Below, one piece after another: positions 19,401-27,365 of a stretch of DNA of 64,000 bases; position 1 is the stretch's first letter, and each line of letters begins with the position of its first letter. The notes beneath the pieces were generated by a model. The model ran no database searches. It had not been told where the DNA came from and saw only the letters and a list, made by a program, of their open reading frames with translations. Source of the stretch: Bin80 sp965219915 (lineage in GTDB: Bacteria; Bacteroidota; Rhodothermia; Rhodothermales; Bin80); assembly GCA_965219915.1 (NCBI GenBank), contig OZ244794.1, forward strand, positions 1,302,001-1,366,000, written 5' to 3'. A program made the position numbers and the translations under genes.

Positions 19401-19818
19401 CGTACTCTTCACAGCAGGCAGTGGCTTCCCATATACCGGGATACAGTACCCGATACCTGCGAATGCCAGTAGAGCTCCACTCCCACGTGGGGGTATCAAT
19501 GCAGAACGGATGCCATGGTCAAACCGGATTGACCTGAGGATTCAGCGGCGTTTCCCGCTGAGCTCCAAAGGAACGATCACAGCGTTCCTGTGGATGCAGA
19601 ATGTTCTGAACACAGTCAATGTTCAGAACGTGCACAGATTCTCAGGCTCGGTGGATGACGATGGATTCCTTTCCACGGCCGGTGGAGTCCAGTTCATAGA
19701 TTCCGCGCAGCCTGTGTCAGAGACACTCTACAGGTTCCACGCCCAGCGGCGTCGGGTAGGTTTGGGTGCCTACGGATTGCCGCGTTTGACCCGACTCGGT
19801 GTTCGCTTCGACTTTTAG
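16429..19818 (+). CDS. TonB-dependent receptor with carboxypeptidase-like N-terminal domain
   Basis: This is an outer-membrane gated barrel of the SusC/oar type. Residues 1-21 are a signal peptide (MLRKLSLLSLIALVLPVAVLAQ). Residues about 25-105 form a CarboxypepD-regulatory-like Ig domain (GKIVGQVTDAETGETLPGAN, GNYLIIGVPVGTYNI). A plug follows, with EEIVVQYERP, LNIRGGRGGEVTYYVDGV and ARYGDAMSGIINITTKSG. The remaining 900 residues are the barrel, ending in aromatic strands (TRLGVRFDF). The start at 16429 has AGAGG 7 bp upstream; an earlier TG-type start at 16285 adds 48 unrelated residues. It heads an operon with a secreted protein and a PorV-like barrel. The ligand is unknown. Confidence 0.9.
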   Translation: MLRKLSLLSLIALVLPVAVLAQTTGKIVGQVTDAETGETLPGANVVVVGTTLGGAADIDGNYLIIGVPVGTYNIQASFAGFQVQTYDGVEVNPDYTRELNFELSPGVELEEIVVQYERPLIQKDAVGVPKTLNAEEIETLPVRGPAEVAKIQAGVVSKEGSGTLNIRGGRGGEVTYYVDGVKGGYGVPQGAVEQQEMLIGSISARYGDAMSGIINITTKSGRPNYFGSLEALSSTQFDSYGYNLASATFGGPIIQDKLNFFFAGEYSGWADRNPRNVQTPRLSQALLDDLWGAPAGLTVTDADGNVSIVGIPITLADGARLMVDLHGDPDLSGGGLTFDDGTVIPVAEGSTVALNPVARAEQLTDSDFTYTYKKAQRANANYSFNGNITWNVFENGRLRLGGTYRNFTGESGSWPREIFSPQTVSRYDNHQYSAVATWTQHLSGSTFYQIQGSWRSYFNESYDPRFERSRDAVWQYADIDHPVHATLAGYRNLSYVEETRIDDHGTPDDTSDDTEVTVQVPTYVRRYEDGLRISGETTAGLVGAVGGSRLGFGKSNGHTYRVAATATTQIGLNQLEFGAEYETSVGRSWGVSTEYVARIFADGNPENIASDDPELNTAGYTNFADLPTHILRRAMGGTGYNFLGTEQHSSQNFAGYLDTSKDKPESHYYQAPYKPIYYGAFVQNKIEFRDIVLNMGLRVDVWDRNLPVLRDKYARRPIERAGDLGTGLPAGIGSEYAVYFSGNDIVGFRDFDGNFFDNNGNPAGAGDILLNGLVRYTGSQVTEDMFEDYEPQVTLMPRIGVSFPITDRALFFASYGVVSKRPSAGPALLGCRAARACSANNSLLPENTTKYELGFRQRLGARQALTISGFFHQINNLIQIRDIRGASPATYSRFENVDFGTVKGLEFDYDLRRTQGVAMRANYTLSFAQGTGSASGTTSAIVWIDETPPNFISPLSFDQRHKINVTLDYSLGQGEGPTLVGTKLLQNFGFNVLFTAGSGFPYTGIQYPIPANASRAPLPRGGINAERMPWSNRIDLRIQRRFPLSSKGTITAFLWMQNVLNTVNVQNVHRFSGSVDDDGFLSTAGGVQFIDSAQPVSETLYRFHAQRRRVGLGAYGLPRLTRLGVRFDF

Positions 19819-19835
19819 TAGATAAATAGGTGATA

Positions 19836-19863
19836 AACCTGGGGCCCGCACGGGTCCCAGGTT
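19836..19863 (+). promoter_or_regulatory. Intercistronic hairpin after the TonB-dependent receptor
   Basis: A 13-bp stem with a two-base loop lies between the receptor stop and the next gene: AACCTGGGGCCCG pairs with CGGGTCCCAGGTT, with one G-T wobble. No T run follows, so it is not an ordinary intrinsic terminator. It may slow exonucleases or set the ratio of receptor to secreted protein. Confidence 0.6.
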
Positions 19864-19893
19864 GGTACTCCCATCCAAATAAAGACGACAAAA

Positions 19894-22800
19894 ATGAGCA
19901 AACGCAAATACTTACTTTCACTGGTCTTGCTGGTGGTACTGGGACTTGGTTCAGTACTCGAGGCGCGTGCACAGGTTGGAACGTGCACATCGGCGCTAGG
20001 TGAGTCCTACCTGGACATCAACAATGTCCGGGCTCGTATTTTTAACAACGGTAATCTGTTCTGGCGTGGAAGTCCACACGTCTATAATGTACCGAAGGGT
20101 GGGGGAGCGCAGGCTATCTTCACCGGTGGTATATGGGTAGGCGGTAACGTAGGTGGGCAGTTGCGCGTAGCGGCAGCCCGTTACGGCGCCTACCATTTCT
20201 GGGCCGGCCCGCTGGACGACAACGGTGCGCCTCCTGCTGACTGTGCGCCTTTCGATCGACTCTACAAGGTGAGCATTGATGACATTCAGGATTACGAAGC
20301 CACAGGAGTAACCACTCCGGACTTACGTGATTGGCCCACAGGATTAGGGGCACCCACCTATGCTCCTCCCGGCAACGGGGTTGATGATGATGGAGATGGA
20401 GAGACTGATGAGGCGGGAGAAACGATTTTCGTATTGAATCAGCCTCTAGCGCAACGGGTAGATCGTGTGATTGACCTGGCCGGCGGAGAGCGGCCGGCCA
20501 TTCTCGGGGATCAGTCGATCTGGTGGATTATGAATGACCGCGGGAATGAGCATAGAGGAGCATCATCGCCACCGATTGGTCTGGAAGTGCATGCTACAGC
20601 TTTTGCGTTCAGAACCGCGGGAGACATTGGTAATGCCACATTCTACAAGGTTGATCTTTACTACAAAGGGAACCAGCCCTTTACCGATGTGCATTTGGCA
20701 ATTTTCTCCGACCCTGATCTGGGGAACTTCCAGGATGACTGGGTAGGGTCCGATACGACCTTAGGGGTCGGCTATGTATGGAATTCGGACAACGAAGACG
20801 AGGGGAGTGATGGATACGGTTCTCCTGCTCCGGCGGCTGGGTACGACTTTTTCCAGGGACCGATCGTGCCATCGCCTGGTGATTCGGCCAAGGTGAGCAC
20901 TGACTGGATTCAGGATTTCAAGAACCTTGAAATGACCTCGTTCACCTTCTACAATAATGGTGGCGGTGTCACAGAAGACCCCAGTACTGCCTTGGACCAC
21001 TACAACTATATGCGTGGACGGTGGAAAGATGGCAAGTGTATTACGGAGGGGGGGAATGGCCGAGATTTCTCGGAGGACTGCACGGCGTACATGTTCCCGG
21101 GAGATCCTGGTGCCAGTGATGATACCTGCCAGTATTGGTCTGAGTGCAATTCAGACGGCGCAGGGACAAACATTGAGGCAGCAGACCGGCGCTTTGTCAT
21201 GGGAACGGGGCCGTTCACGATCAACCCAGGCGATTTTCAGCAGATTGTTTACGGATTGGTCTGGGCACAGGGCGTGGACAATTTTGATTCAGTTCAGAAG
21301 ATGAAGGGGGCAAGCGCACTTGCCCAGGCGGCATACGACATTGATTTCCAGATTCCGGCACCGCCGGCACCTCCCAACGTATCGATTACCGCTGTGGATG
21401 GGGGTGCAATTCTAGAGTGGACCAATTCACCTCAGTCGAACAATTTCCTCGAGTCTTATCAGGTTGAGGACCCATTCGCCCCAGACGATAACAATGTAGT
21501 AGAGTTTGAGGGGTATGAGGTAATTCAATACGCCAGTGCTCTGGATCAAGTGGGGGTAACTGTGGCGGTATATGACGTAATTAATGGTGTTACGCGCGTG
21601 ATTGATGGAGGCCAGTTAATTGTGGATGGACTCATTCAGGAGGAGCAGCTTGTTGTGGCGAACGGAACGGATCGCGGGGTCCAGAATTTCCATACGGCTT
21701 CCGGCTTAACGAATTACACCACCTATCATTTTGGTGTTCAGGCCTACGCGCAGAACTACGATAATCCCGGTCGTAAGATATCTCGTGGACCGGTTACTCG
21801 CGTGTCTGTCACGCCAACCAAATCAACGCTGGAGATTGCGCCGGCTGCCATCGCCGCAGCAGAGGATTTCGACTCTGCCGACTTTGTCGCAGCCAAGGAC
21901 GGCATTGGGGATGGCTTCGTGACCGCAGACATTGTCAACCCGTCCGGAGTTAAGGAAGGCATGTATTCGGTTGAGTTTTTTGAGCATGAAGTTCCGGGCA
22001 AGGCATTGAATACTGCTACGGTGGAGGAAGAGGGGAATGTGGTTGATCCGATCAGTGCGGTGGAGGCCATTCAGAAAGTTGGCGATATCGATGCGAGTGT
22101 GATTACGTACAGTGTCAAGCGGGACGACACTTTTCTGTTTGATGGCAGATCCATCGATTATGCGGCGCCACAGCGCGATAATGTGATGGTGCTTGACGGG
22201 CTGTTGTGGACGATTCGTGGGCCGGATCCGGGTTTCAAGGATTTTCAGGTTACCGCGAATGCCGGCGGGCCGGTAGATCCGCCTGCTTATGCCGCAATCA
22301 CGTGGAACAACTTCCCCAGGCCGGCAGGGAGGGAGGGGCTTAACCGAGCGAGGCAGCAAACCAATGGGTCAATCTGGATGACCCATGCAGGCGGTGCTTC
22401 ACAGCCGTATGCATCTTTCATTGCGCGCAGTACGCGTGGCGGTGGTAACACCCCCTACATCGGGCTTAGGGATTATGAGATGCGTTTCACGGAGCGCTGC
22501 GCAAATGGGATCAATGGTGTGGTTGAGCCGACCGACTGTTTAGGTTTTCGTGCATTTGGTGGCGGTACGTTGATGGAGATTCCAATTGAACTGTGGGATA
22601 CCGGAGTCGCGACGCCGGATGATGCCAGTGACGATGTGCGCCTGGTCCCGATAATCTGTGATACAAACACTTGTGGAGGGGGAACGGCGCATGATGTATT
22701 TGACATCGGTAGCGATCATGTTGCTTCAAGTGCAGCGAACGATCCATTTACGGATTGGGTCTACTGGTATCCACCTGCGGATCTGACCCCCGGCGAGATC

Positions 22801-23352
22801 GGTCATAACAGATTCTTTGCCGGTGAGATCGGCGTAGGGCATGAGATCATTGCAAGATTGGTGCTTGTAGGATGGAATGTTGGTACAGCCCCTCCATACG
22901 ACCCCGATATGCCCGAGTTGGGTACGGTACTCAGGATCGTGACCTCCAAGCCTAACCAGCCCGGGGATGTGCATACGTTCAGTACCGAGGGTTATGCTGC
23001 GACAGAATTTGATCTCGCGACCAAGCAGCTTCGCCTGGAGGATATAGGAATTGTGCCGAACCCGTACAAGGGCGCGTCCTCCTATGAGGTGAGTCAGCTC
23101 ACGGATGAGGTTCGGTTCACGAACCTGCCCGACGTAGCGACGATTCGTGTGTTCACGCTCAACGGTACGCTCGTTAAGACGATCAATAAGCAATCGCCGG
23201 GTGTGGCGACCATTCCATGGAATTTGACGACGGATCAGAATCTGCCCATCGCGAGTGGGATGTATCTGATTCATGTTGAGGTACCCGGTGTGGGTTCGCA
23301 TACCATCAAGTTCGCCGTGGTGAAAAAACGCATTCAGCTGAACGTGTACTAG
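19894..23352 (+). CDS. Large secreted protein with T9SS-like C-terminal domain
   Basis: The 1152 residues begin with a Sec signal peptide (MSKRKYLLSLVLLVVLGLGS, cleaved near ARA-Q). An aspartate-rich calcium-loop-like motif, GVDDDGDGETDE, lies at about 163-174. Fibronectin-like segments follow, for example PAPPNVSITAVDGGAILEWT. The last 100 residues form the sorting-type domain: IGIVPNPYKGAS, RVFTLNGTLVKTI, SGMYLIHVE and VVKKRI. Such domains direct export through the type IX system or anchor proteins at the surface. The gene is 75 bp after the receptor gene and followed by a PorV/PorQ-family gene, so the three probably act together at the cell surface. The ligand or enzymatic activity is unknown. 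Confidence 0.82.
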   Translation: MSKRKYLLSLVLLVVLGLGSVLEARAQVGTCTSALGESYLDINNVRARIFNNGNLFWRGSPHVYNVPKGGGAQAIFTGGIWVGGNVGGQLRVAAARYGAYHFWAGPLDDNGAPPADCAPFDRLYKVSIDDIQDYEATGVTTPDLRDWPTGLGAPTYAPPGNGVDDDGDGETDEAGETIFVLNQPLAQRVDRVIDLAGGERPAILGDQSIWWIMNDRGNEHRGASSPPIGLEVHATAFAFRTAGDIGNATFYKVDLYYKGNQPFTDVHLAIFSDPDLGNFQDDWVGSDTTLGVGYVWNSDNEDEGSDGYGSPAPAAGYDFFQGPIVPSPGDSAKVSTDWIQDFKNLEMTSFTFYNNGGGVTEDPSTALDHYNYMRGRWKDGKCITEGGNGRDFSEDCTAYMFPGDPGASDDTCQYWSECNSDGAGTNIEAADRRFVMGTGPFTINPGDFQQIVYGLVWAQGVDNFDSVQKMKGASALAQAAYDIDFQIPAPPAPPNVSITAVDGGAILEWTNSPQSNNFLESYQVEDPFAPDDNNVVEFEGYEVIQYASALDQVGVTVAVYDVINGVTRVIDGGQLIVDGLIQEEQLVVANGTDRGVQNFHTASGLTNYTTYHFGVQAYAQNYDNPGRKISRGPVTRVSVTPTKSTLEIAPAAIAAAEDFDSADFVAAKDGIGDGFVTADIVNPSGVKEGMYSVEFFEHEVPGKALNTATVEEEGNVVDPISAVEAIQKVGDIDASVITYSVKRDDTFLFDGRSIDYAAPQRDNVMVLDGLLWTIRGPDPGFKDFQVTANAGGPVDPPAYAAITWNNFPRPAGREGLNRARQQTNGSIWMTHAGGASQPYASFIARSTRGGGNTPYIGLRDYEMRFTERCANGINGVVEPTDCLGFRAFGGGTLMEIPIELWDTGVATPDDASDDVRLVPIICDTNTCGGGTAHDVFDIGSDHVASSAANDPFTDWVYWYPPADLTPGEIGHNRFFAGEIGVGHEIIARLVLVGWNVGTAPPYDPDMPELGTVLRIVTSKPNQPGDVHTFSTEGYAATEFDLATKQLRLEDIGIVPNPYKGASSYEVSQLTDEVRFTNLPDVATIRVFTLNGTLVKTINKQSPGVATIPWNLTTDQNLPIASGMYLIHVEVPGVGSHTIKFAVVKKRIQLNVY

Positions 23353-23354
23353 CC

Positions 23355-23397
23355 TCACATTTGGCCGGCGGCCTGCAATGTCCGCCGGCCAATGTGA
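23355..23397 (+). promoter_or_regulatory. Intercistronic hairpin after the secreted CTD protein
   Basis: TCACATTTGGCCGGCGG pairs with CCGCCGGCCAATGTGA: 16 base pairs with one bulged T and a 10-nt loop. It starts two bases after the stop codon. No T run follows, so the downstream PorV-like gene can still be transcribed. It is the second of three such hairpins in this operon. Confidence 0.6.
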
Positions 23398-23430
23398 CAA
23401 CATCAATAGCACAGAAAACATTAGCGAAAC

Positions 23431-24519
23431 ATGAAAACTTATCGACGTTTCTTTCAACTGAGTGCTGGAATCCTGGCGGTAACTGGACTAGTGCTCATGA
23501 GCGGTAGCCCGGTATTCGCCCAAGGTACGGGTGAGCTTGGTGGAGGTATTGACAAGCCCAACACAAACCGGGCGGGTACGAACGGTGCTGCAGAGTTGTT
23601 AGTACCGCTTACCGCACGCTATAGCGCACTTGGAGGTGCTACGACGAGTGTCCTTTCTCAGATGAATGGCCTCGAGGCGCTTTATGCAAACCCTGCAGGG
23701 CTAACCAACAACCAAAGCACATCTGCGCTCTTCAGTCGACTTCAGTACGTTGCAGACATTGGAGTAAACTACTTCGGGTTAGCGCAGCGTTTTGGGGAGA
23801 ATAATCTGGCCCTGACTATATCTGCTTGGGATATGGGAGAGATCCACAGGCAAACCGAGATCAACCCTGAAAAGGCAGACGCTACTTTCCGGGTATCTTT
23901 CATCAATGTAGGATTAACCTTTGCACGGACGCTCACGGACCGCATCGCAGCGGGTGCAACACTCAAAATTGTTAATCACACGATTGATGATTTGACGGCC
24001 AACGGCATCGTGTTTGATGCAGGCATGACCTATGTTGTCGGTGAAACGGGTCTGCGCCTGGGAGTTGCTCTGAAGAATATTGGCAATGAACTCCAGTATG
24101 ACGGTACAGGTCTGGGACGCCGCGTGCGGCTGCCTGATCAACCCACTGATGCCAGTGTTAATACCGTTCAGCTTGAATCTGAAGGCGTTCAGTATCCGAC
24201 GCTGCTCAATTTCGGGGTTGCCTACGAGCGCGAGATGGTTGCGGGTGCATCAGCAACGCTGTTGGGTAATTTCCGGTCAAACAGTTTTGAGGATGACCAA
24301 TTCAGCGGCGCTCTTGAGCTTGGATTCAGGAATCTGCTCTATGTGCGTGGCGGTTACGAGTATAGTCGTCAAAATAATGAGACCTTCTACAAGGGTTACG
24401 CCTTTGGTGGCGGGTTGCAGTTGGAGTTTGCCGGGACCGAGATAAACCTGGATTACTCCATGGTTCCGACTGATTACTTCGACAACATTCAGTTCATTAC
24501 AGTATCTGCGCAGCTGTAG
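23431..24519 (+). CDS. PorV/PorQ-family outer membrane beta-barrel protein
   Basis: PorV-like barrels shuttle type IX cargo to the attachment complex; PorQ-like ones act elsewhere in the same export route. The 362 residues have a signal peptide (cut near VFAQG). They also carry the family's N-terminal block LLVPLTARYSALGGATTSV and MNGLEALYANPAGL, then alternating amphipathic strands to the end (IQFITVSAQL). Size is in the normal range of 330-400. It is the third gene of the receptor-secreted protein operon, 78 bp after the CTD protein, which fits a dedicated export or anchoring partner. A FadL-like transport role cannot be excluded. Confidence 0.82.
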   Translation: MKTYRRFFQLSAGILAVTGLVLMSGSPVFAQGTGELGGGIDKPNTNRAGTNGAAELLVPLTARYSALGGATTSVLSQMNGLEALYANPAGLTNNQSTSALFSRLQYVADIGVNYFGLAQRFGENNLALTISAWDMGEIHRQTEINPEKADATFRVSFINVGLTFARTLTDRIAAGATLKIVNHTIDDLTANGIVFDAGMTYVVGETGLRLGVALKNIGNELQYDGTGLGRRVRLPDQPTDASVNTVQLESEGVQYPTLLNFGVAYEREMVAGASATLLGNFRSNSFEDDQFSGALELGFRNLLYVRGGYEYSRQNNETFYKGYAFGGGLQLEFAGTEINLDYSMVPTDYFDNIQFITVSAQL

Positions 24520-24566
24520 CGAACCATACTTAGTATTTAGTTTAGTCGTCAAGTATGGCTAAAAAG

Positions 24567-24607
24567 GGTTCTACCGCGATCCATCTCGGATGGAGCGCGG
24601 TAGAACC
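24567..24607. terminator. Long hairpin after the porV-like gene
   Basis: GGTTCTACCGCG pairs perfectly with CGCGGTAGAACC over 12 bp, and inside it CCATC pairs with GATGG around a TCG loop. On the plus strand there is no T run after it; an AAAAAGG run precedes it, giving a T run for the minus strand. It probably ends or protects the operon transcript and could act in both directions. Confidence 0.5.
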
Positions 24608-24644
24608 GTATATTTGATAGTAGGCCTACTTTTTATTTGTAATC

Positions 24645-24938
24645 ATGAACAGTTTGTCTTCATATCGTCCCAGGCACTGGTTGCTGTCGATTGCGGGGCT
24701 TTCGTTTGTTGCCCTGCTGGCGCTTCTGTATTTTTCAATTACGGCGCCCATTCCGGTAATAGAGACCGATCCGCTGACGGTGACGGGTCCGCCCACGCCA
24801 TGGTCATTGTTTGCTTTACCAGCAGCCACTTTGTTTTTTTGGCTAGCCTTGGGGGTGTCTCTGATTGTCTATTGTGTCCAGTGGACCGTGACACTGATTT
24901 CGTCTATCATGGCGAATTACAGATCTGCCAGCTTATAA
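24645..24938 (+). CDS. Small two-helix membrane protein, paralogue 1
   Basis: The 97-residue product begins MNSLSSYRPRHWLLSIAG. It has two hydrophobic segments (about 13-32 and 54-83), the second containing LGVSLIVYCVQWTVTLISSIMA. The proline-rich loop between them (TAPIPVIETDPLTVTGPP) would face the other side of the membrane. The next gene is a clear paralogue, and the conservation of both helices argues that each is translated. No family or function is recognised. Confidence 0.6.
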   Translation: MNSLSSYRPRHWLLSIAGLSFVALLALLYFSITAPIPVIETDPLTVTGPPTPWSLFALPAATLFFWLALGVSLIVYCVQWTVTLISSIMANYRSASL

Positions 24939-25127
24939 ACACATTCTGTGTGACGGCTAGGCACCTCGGCCAGGCTGCGTAGAACCCGTCTGGAAAGTGG
25001 CGACTCCCACCGGTTGCGAATAAATACATTTTCGTTTTTGGCCACAGTGATTCTACAGGGGATCCTTTTCATTTTAAGCCCGGTAAAACGCTCTTGAGGG
25101 TGTACCAACTTTTATGTCTTAAGGACA

Positions 25128-25385
25128 ATGAGTAGCTTATCTGCTTATCGCCCCAGGCACTGGTTGCTGTTGATTGCGGGCCTTTCGTTTCTTTTCAACA
25201 TCATGGTCCTCTTCATTAGTTATTCGATGCCACTGGGTGTCGATATGTGGCCAACGATGTTGTTTTCAGTGGCGGTTATATCGCTTTGGCTGGTGATGGG
25301 AGTGTCTCTGATCGTCTATTGTGTCCAGTGGGTTGTGACATTGGTTTCGTCTATCATGGCGCAACACGGACCTGCAAGCACATAA
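25128..25385 (+). CDS. Small two-helix membrane protein, paralogue 2
   Basis: The 85-residue product begins MSSLSAYRPRHWLLLIAG and contains MGVSLIVYCVQWVVTLVSSIMA, matching the previous gene at both ends. The middle differs strongly and the loop is shorter. The arginine-rich start, the CVQW motif and the SSIMA tail are the conserved core. Function is unknown. The pair likely arose by local tandem duplication. Confidence 0.6.
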   Translation: MSSLSAYRPRHWLLLIAGLSFLFNIMVLFISYSMPLGVDMWPTMLFSVAVISLWLVMGVSLIVYCVQWVVTLVSSIMAQHGPAST

Positions 25386-25628
25386 GCACATTCGGTGTGA
25401 TGGTTAGGCACTGCGGCCTGGTTGTGTAGAACCTGTGTAGGAAAATCGCGGTTCAGAGAGCCCCGTTTAAATGAGTTCTCATTTCGGGCATACCGCATCT
25501 TTCTCGCGGTACAATGAGGACTGGCAAACAAGGAGGAAGACGTGGACGGAGGGCTTTGAGGAGGACAGCAGCACAGGCGGAGGGTGTTATGGATAATCAG
25601 GAAGCTCGTCCGTCCGGAGATCCCAGAT

Positions 25629-25662
25629 AAAAAAGCCGACACCCCCAAACGGATGCCGGCTT
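25629..25662 (-). terminator. Intrinsic terminator of the tRNA-fMet transcript
   Basis: Read on the minus strand, AGCCGGCA pairs with TGTCGGCT (one G-T wobble) around a GC-rich loop and is followed by six T residues. It begins about 7 bases after the tRNA 3' end, so it is well placed to end the intron-containing tRNA precursor. Confidence 0.75.
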
Positions 25663-25668
25663 CACTTG

Positions 25669-26008
<340 letters not shown>

Positions 26009-26168
26009 AGAATGGAGCGTCGTACAGCAAAGAGATAAAAAGGTTTCGGCTGTGTGGTTAGCTGGCACAGCTTGCGGTCCTGTTTGTTCAACCGGCAGGC
26101 GGCCCAAATCAAGGCATGGGCATGTCGCATAATCAATGATACCACAGTAAATCGTCACTCTTTCTTCA

Positions 26169-27359
26169 ATGGCCCGAATCAAACCATTTGCCGCACTCAG
26201 ACCTCGTTCCGAAGTGGCCGAACAAGTAGCTTCCGTACCCTACGATGTGATTAGTGCAGGCGAAGCGCGTGCACTGGCAAAAGGGCGTCCGCATAGCTTT
26301 CTTCACATTATTCGTCCGGAAATTGACCTAAGTCCAGGCGTTGACGAGTACGATAGTGCGGTATACAGCAAAGGAGCGGAGAACCTGCATAGTTTTGCGA
26401 TGAGTGATTACAGTTGCCGGGAGGATACACCTGCACTGTATCTGTACAGACTTCGGATGGGGGAGCATGAGCAGGTCGGCGTTTATGGTCTGGTTTCGGT
26501 TGAGGAGTACAAGCGAGGGATCATTCTGAAGCACGAAAATACGCGTCCCCCCAAAGTAGCTGACCGAACAAAGCATATTCTCGCACAACGTGCACACGCT
26601 GAGCCGGTAATCTTAATGTTCAGGGATGATGCCTCGATTACCAGTTTAATGGAGGAGGCTACAGTAGAAGCACCTCTATTTGATTTTATAGCAGAGGATG
26701 GAATTCAGCATACAATTTGGAAATTCTCTGACCACGAACCTTTATTGGAAGCTTTTGCTGACATTGGGTCCCTGTATATAGGCGATGGCCACCATCGCTG
26801 TGAGGCCGCATGGCAGGCGTGGTCTGACCAAAGATTGCCAGATAGCGATTTTTTTCCTGCCGTCTGCTTCCCTGTTAGCAATATGTATATTATGCCTTAT
26901 AACCGGGTGGTTCGTGTGCCTGATGTGGGTGCGTTGATTGAGAAGATTGATGCTCTTGGGGTGCTTGAAAAAGCAAGCGGGAGGGAGGTGCCGGCCGCAC
27001 GGCAAGAGGTCTCCCTCTATGCAGATGGAGCATGGCATACAATTAAATTACCTCCAACCAGACGTTCTGGTGTAGCGGATAGTCTGGACGTTGCCCGATT
27101 GGGGGAATTCATTCTGGAACCATTCCTGGGAATATTTGACCAACGCACAGATCCGAGGATCACCTTTGTAGGGGGAAGTCGGGGTGTTGAGGGACTCGTG
27201 AACCATGTCGACCAAACGCCTGGAACGGTTGCTTTCTCAATGTTTGAAACCAGTATGGAACAGCTCTTGGATGTGTCAGATGCGGGTGAGCTAATGCCAC
27301 CTAAATCGACCTGGTTTGAACCCAAACTCAGGAGTGGACTTCTGGTACATCAATTCTGA
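26169..27359 (+). CDS. DUF1015 family protein
   Basis: The 396-residue protein starts MARIKPFAALRPRSEVAEQV and has the family blocks VPYDVISAGEARALA, SFLHIIRPEID and a central GDGHHRCEAAWQAW. The last resembles the phosphate-binding motif of ParB/sulfiredoxin-fold enzymes such as the serine kinase SerK; that link is my inference. The gene stands 6 bp before serA, which is followed by serC, in one plus-strand unit. A role in serine metabolism is therefore plausible but unproven. DUF1015 proteins are soluble and of this length. It shares its upstream region (26009-26168) with the divergent tRNA gene. Confidence 0.85.
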   Translation: MARIKPFAALRPRSEVAEQVASVPYDVISAGEARALAKGRPHSFLHIIRPEIDLSPGVDEYDSAVYSKGAENLHSFAMSDYSCREDTPALYLYRLRMGEHEQVGVYGLVSVEEYKRGIILKHENTRPPKVADRTKHILAQRAHAEPVILMFRDDASITSLMEEATVEAPLFDFIAEDGIQHTIWKFSDHEPLLEAFADIGSLYIGDGHHRCEAAWQAWSDQRLPDSDFFPAVCFPVSNMYIMPYNRVVRVPDVGALIEKIDALGVLEKASGREVPAARQEVSLYADGAWHTIKLPPTRRSGVADSLDVARLGEFILEPFLGIFDQRTDPRITFVGGSRGVEGLVNHVDQTPGTVAFSMFETSMEQLLDVSDAGELMPPKSTWFEPKLRSGLLVHQF

Positions 27360-27365
27360 GATATT

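Larger units (their letters stand above)
24640..25450 (+). repeat. Diverged tandem duplication of a small gene with its 3' flank
   Basis: Two units, about 24640-25000 and 25123-25447, share the 5' coding part, the 3' coding part and about 60 bp after each stop (AGGCAC...CGGCC...TGTAGAACC in the second; the first has GCGTAGAACC). The middle of the reading frame has diverged most. The repeat spans gene plus flank, so it is a DNA duplication and not convergence. Confidence 0.6.
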
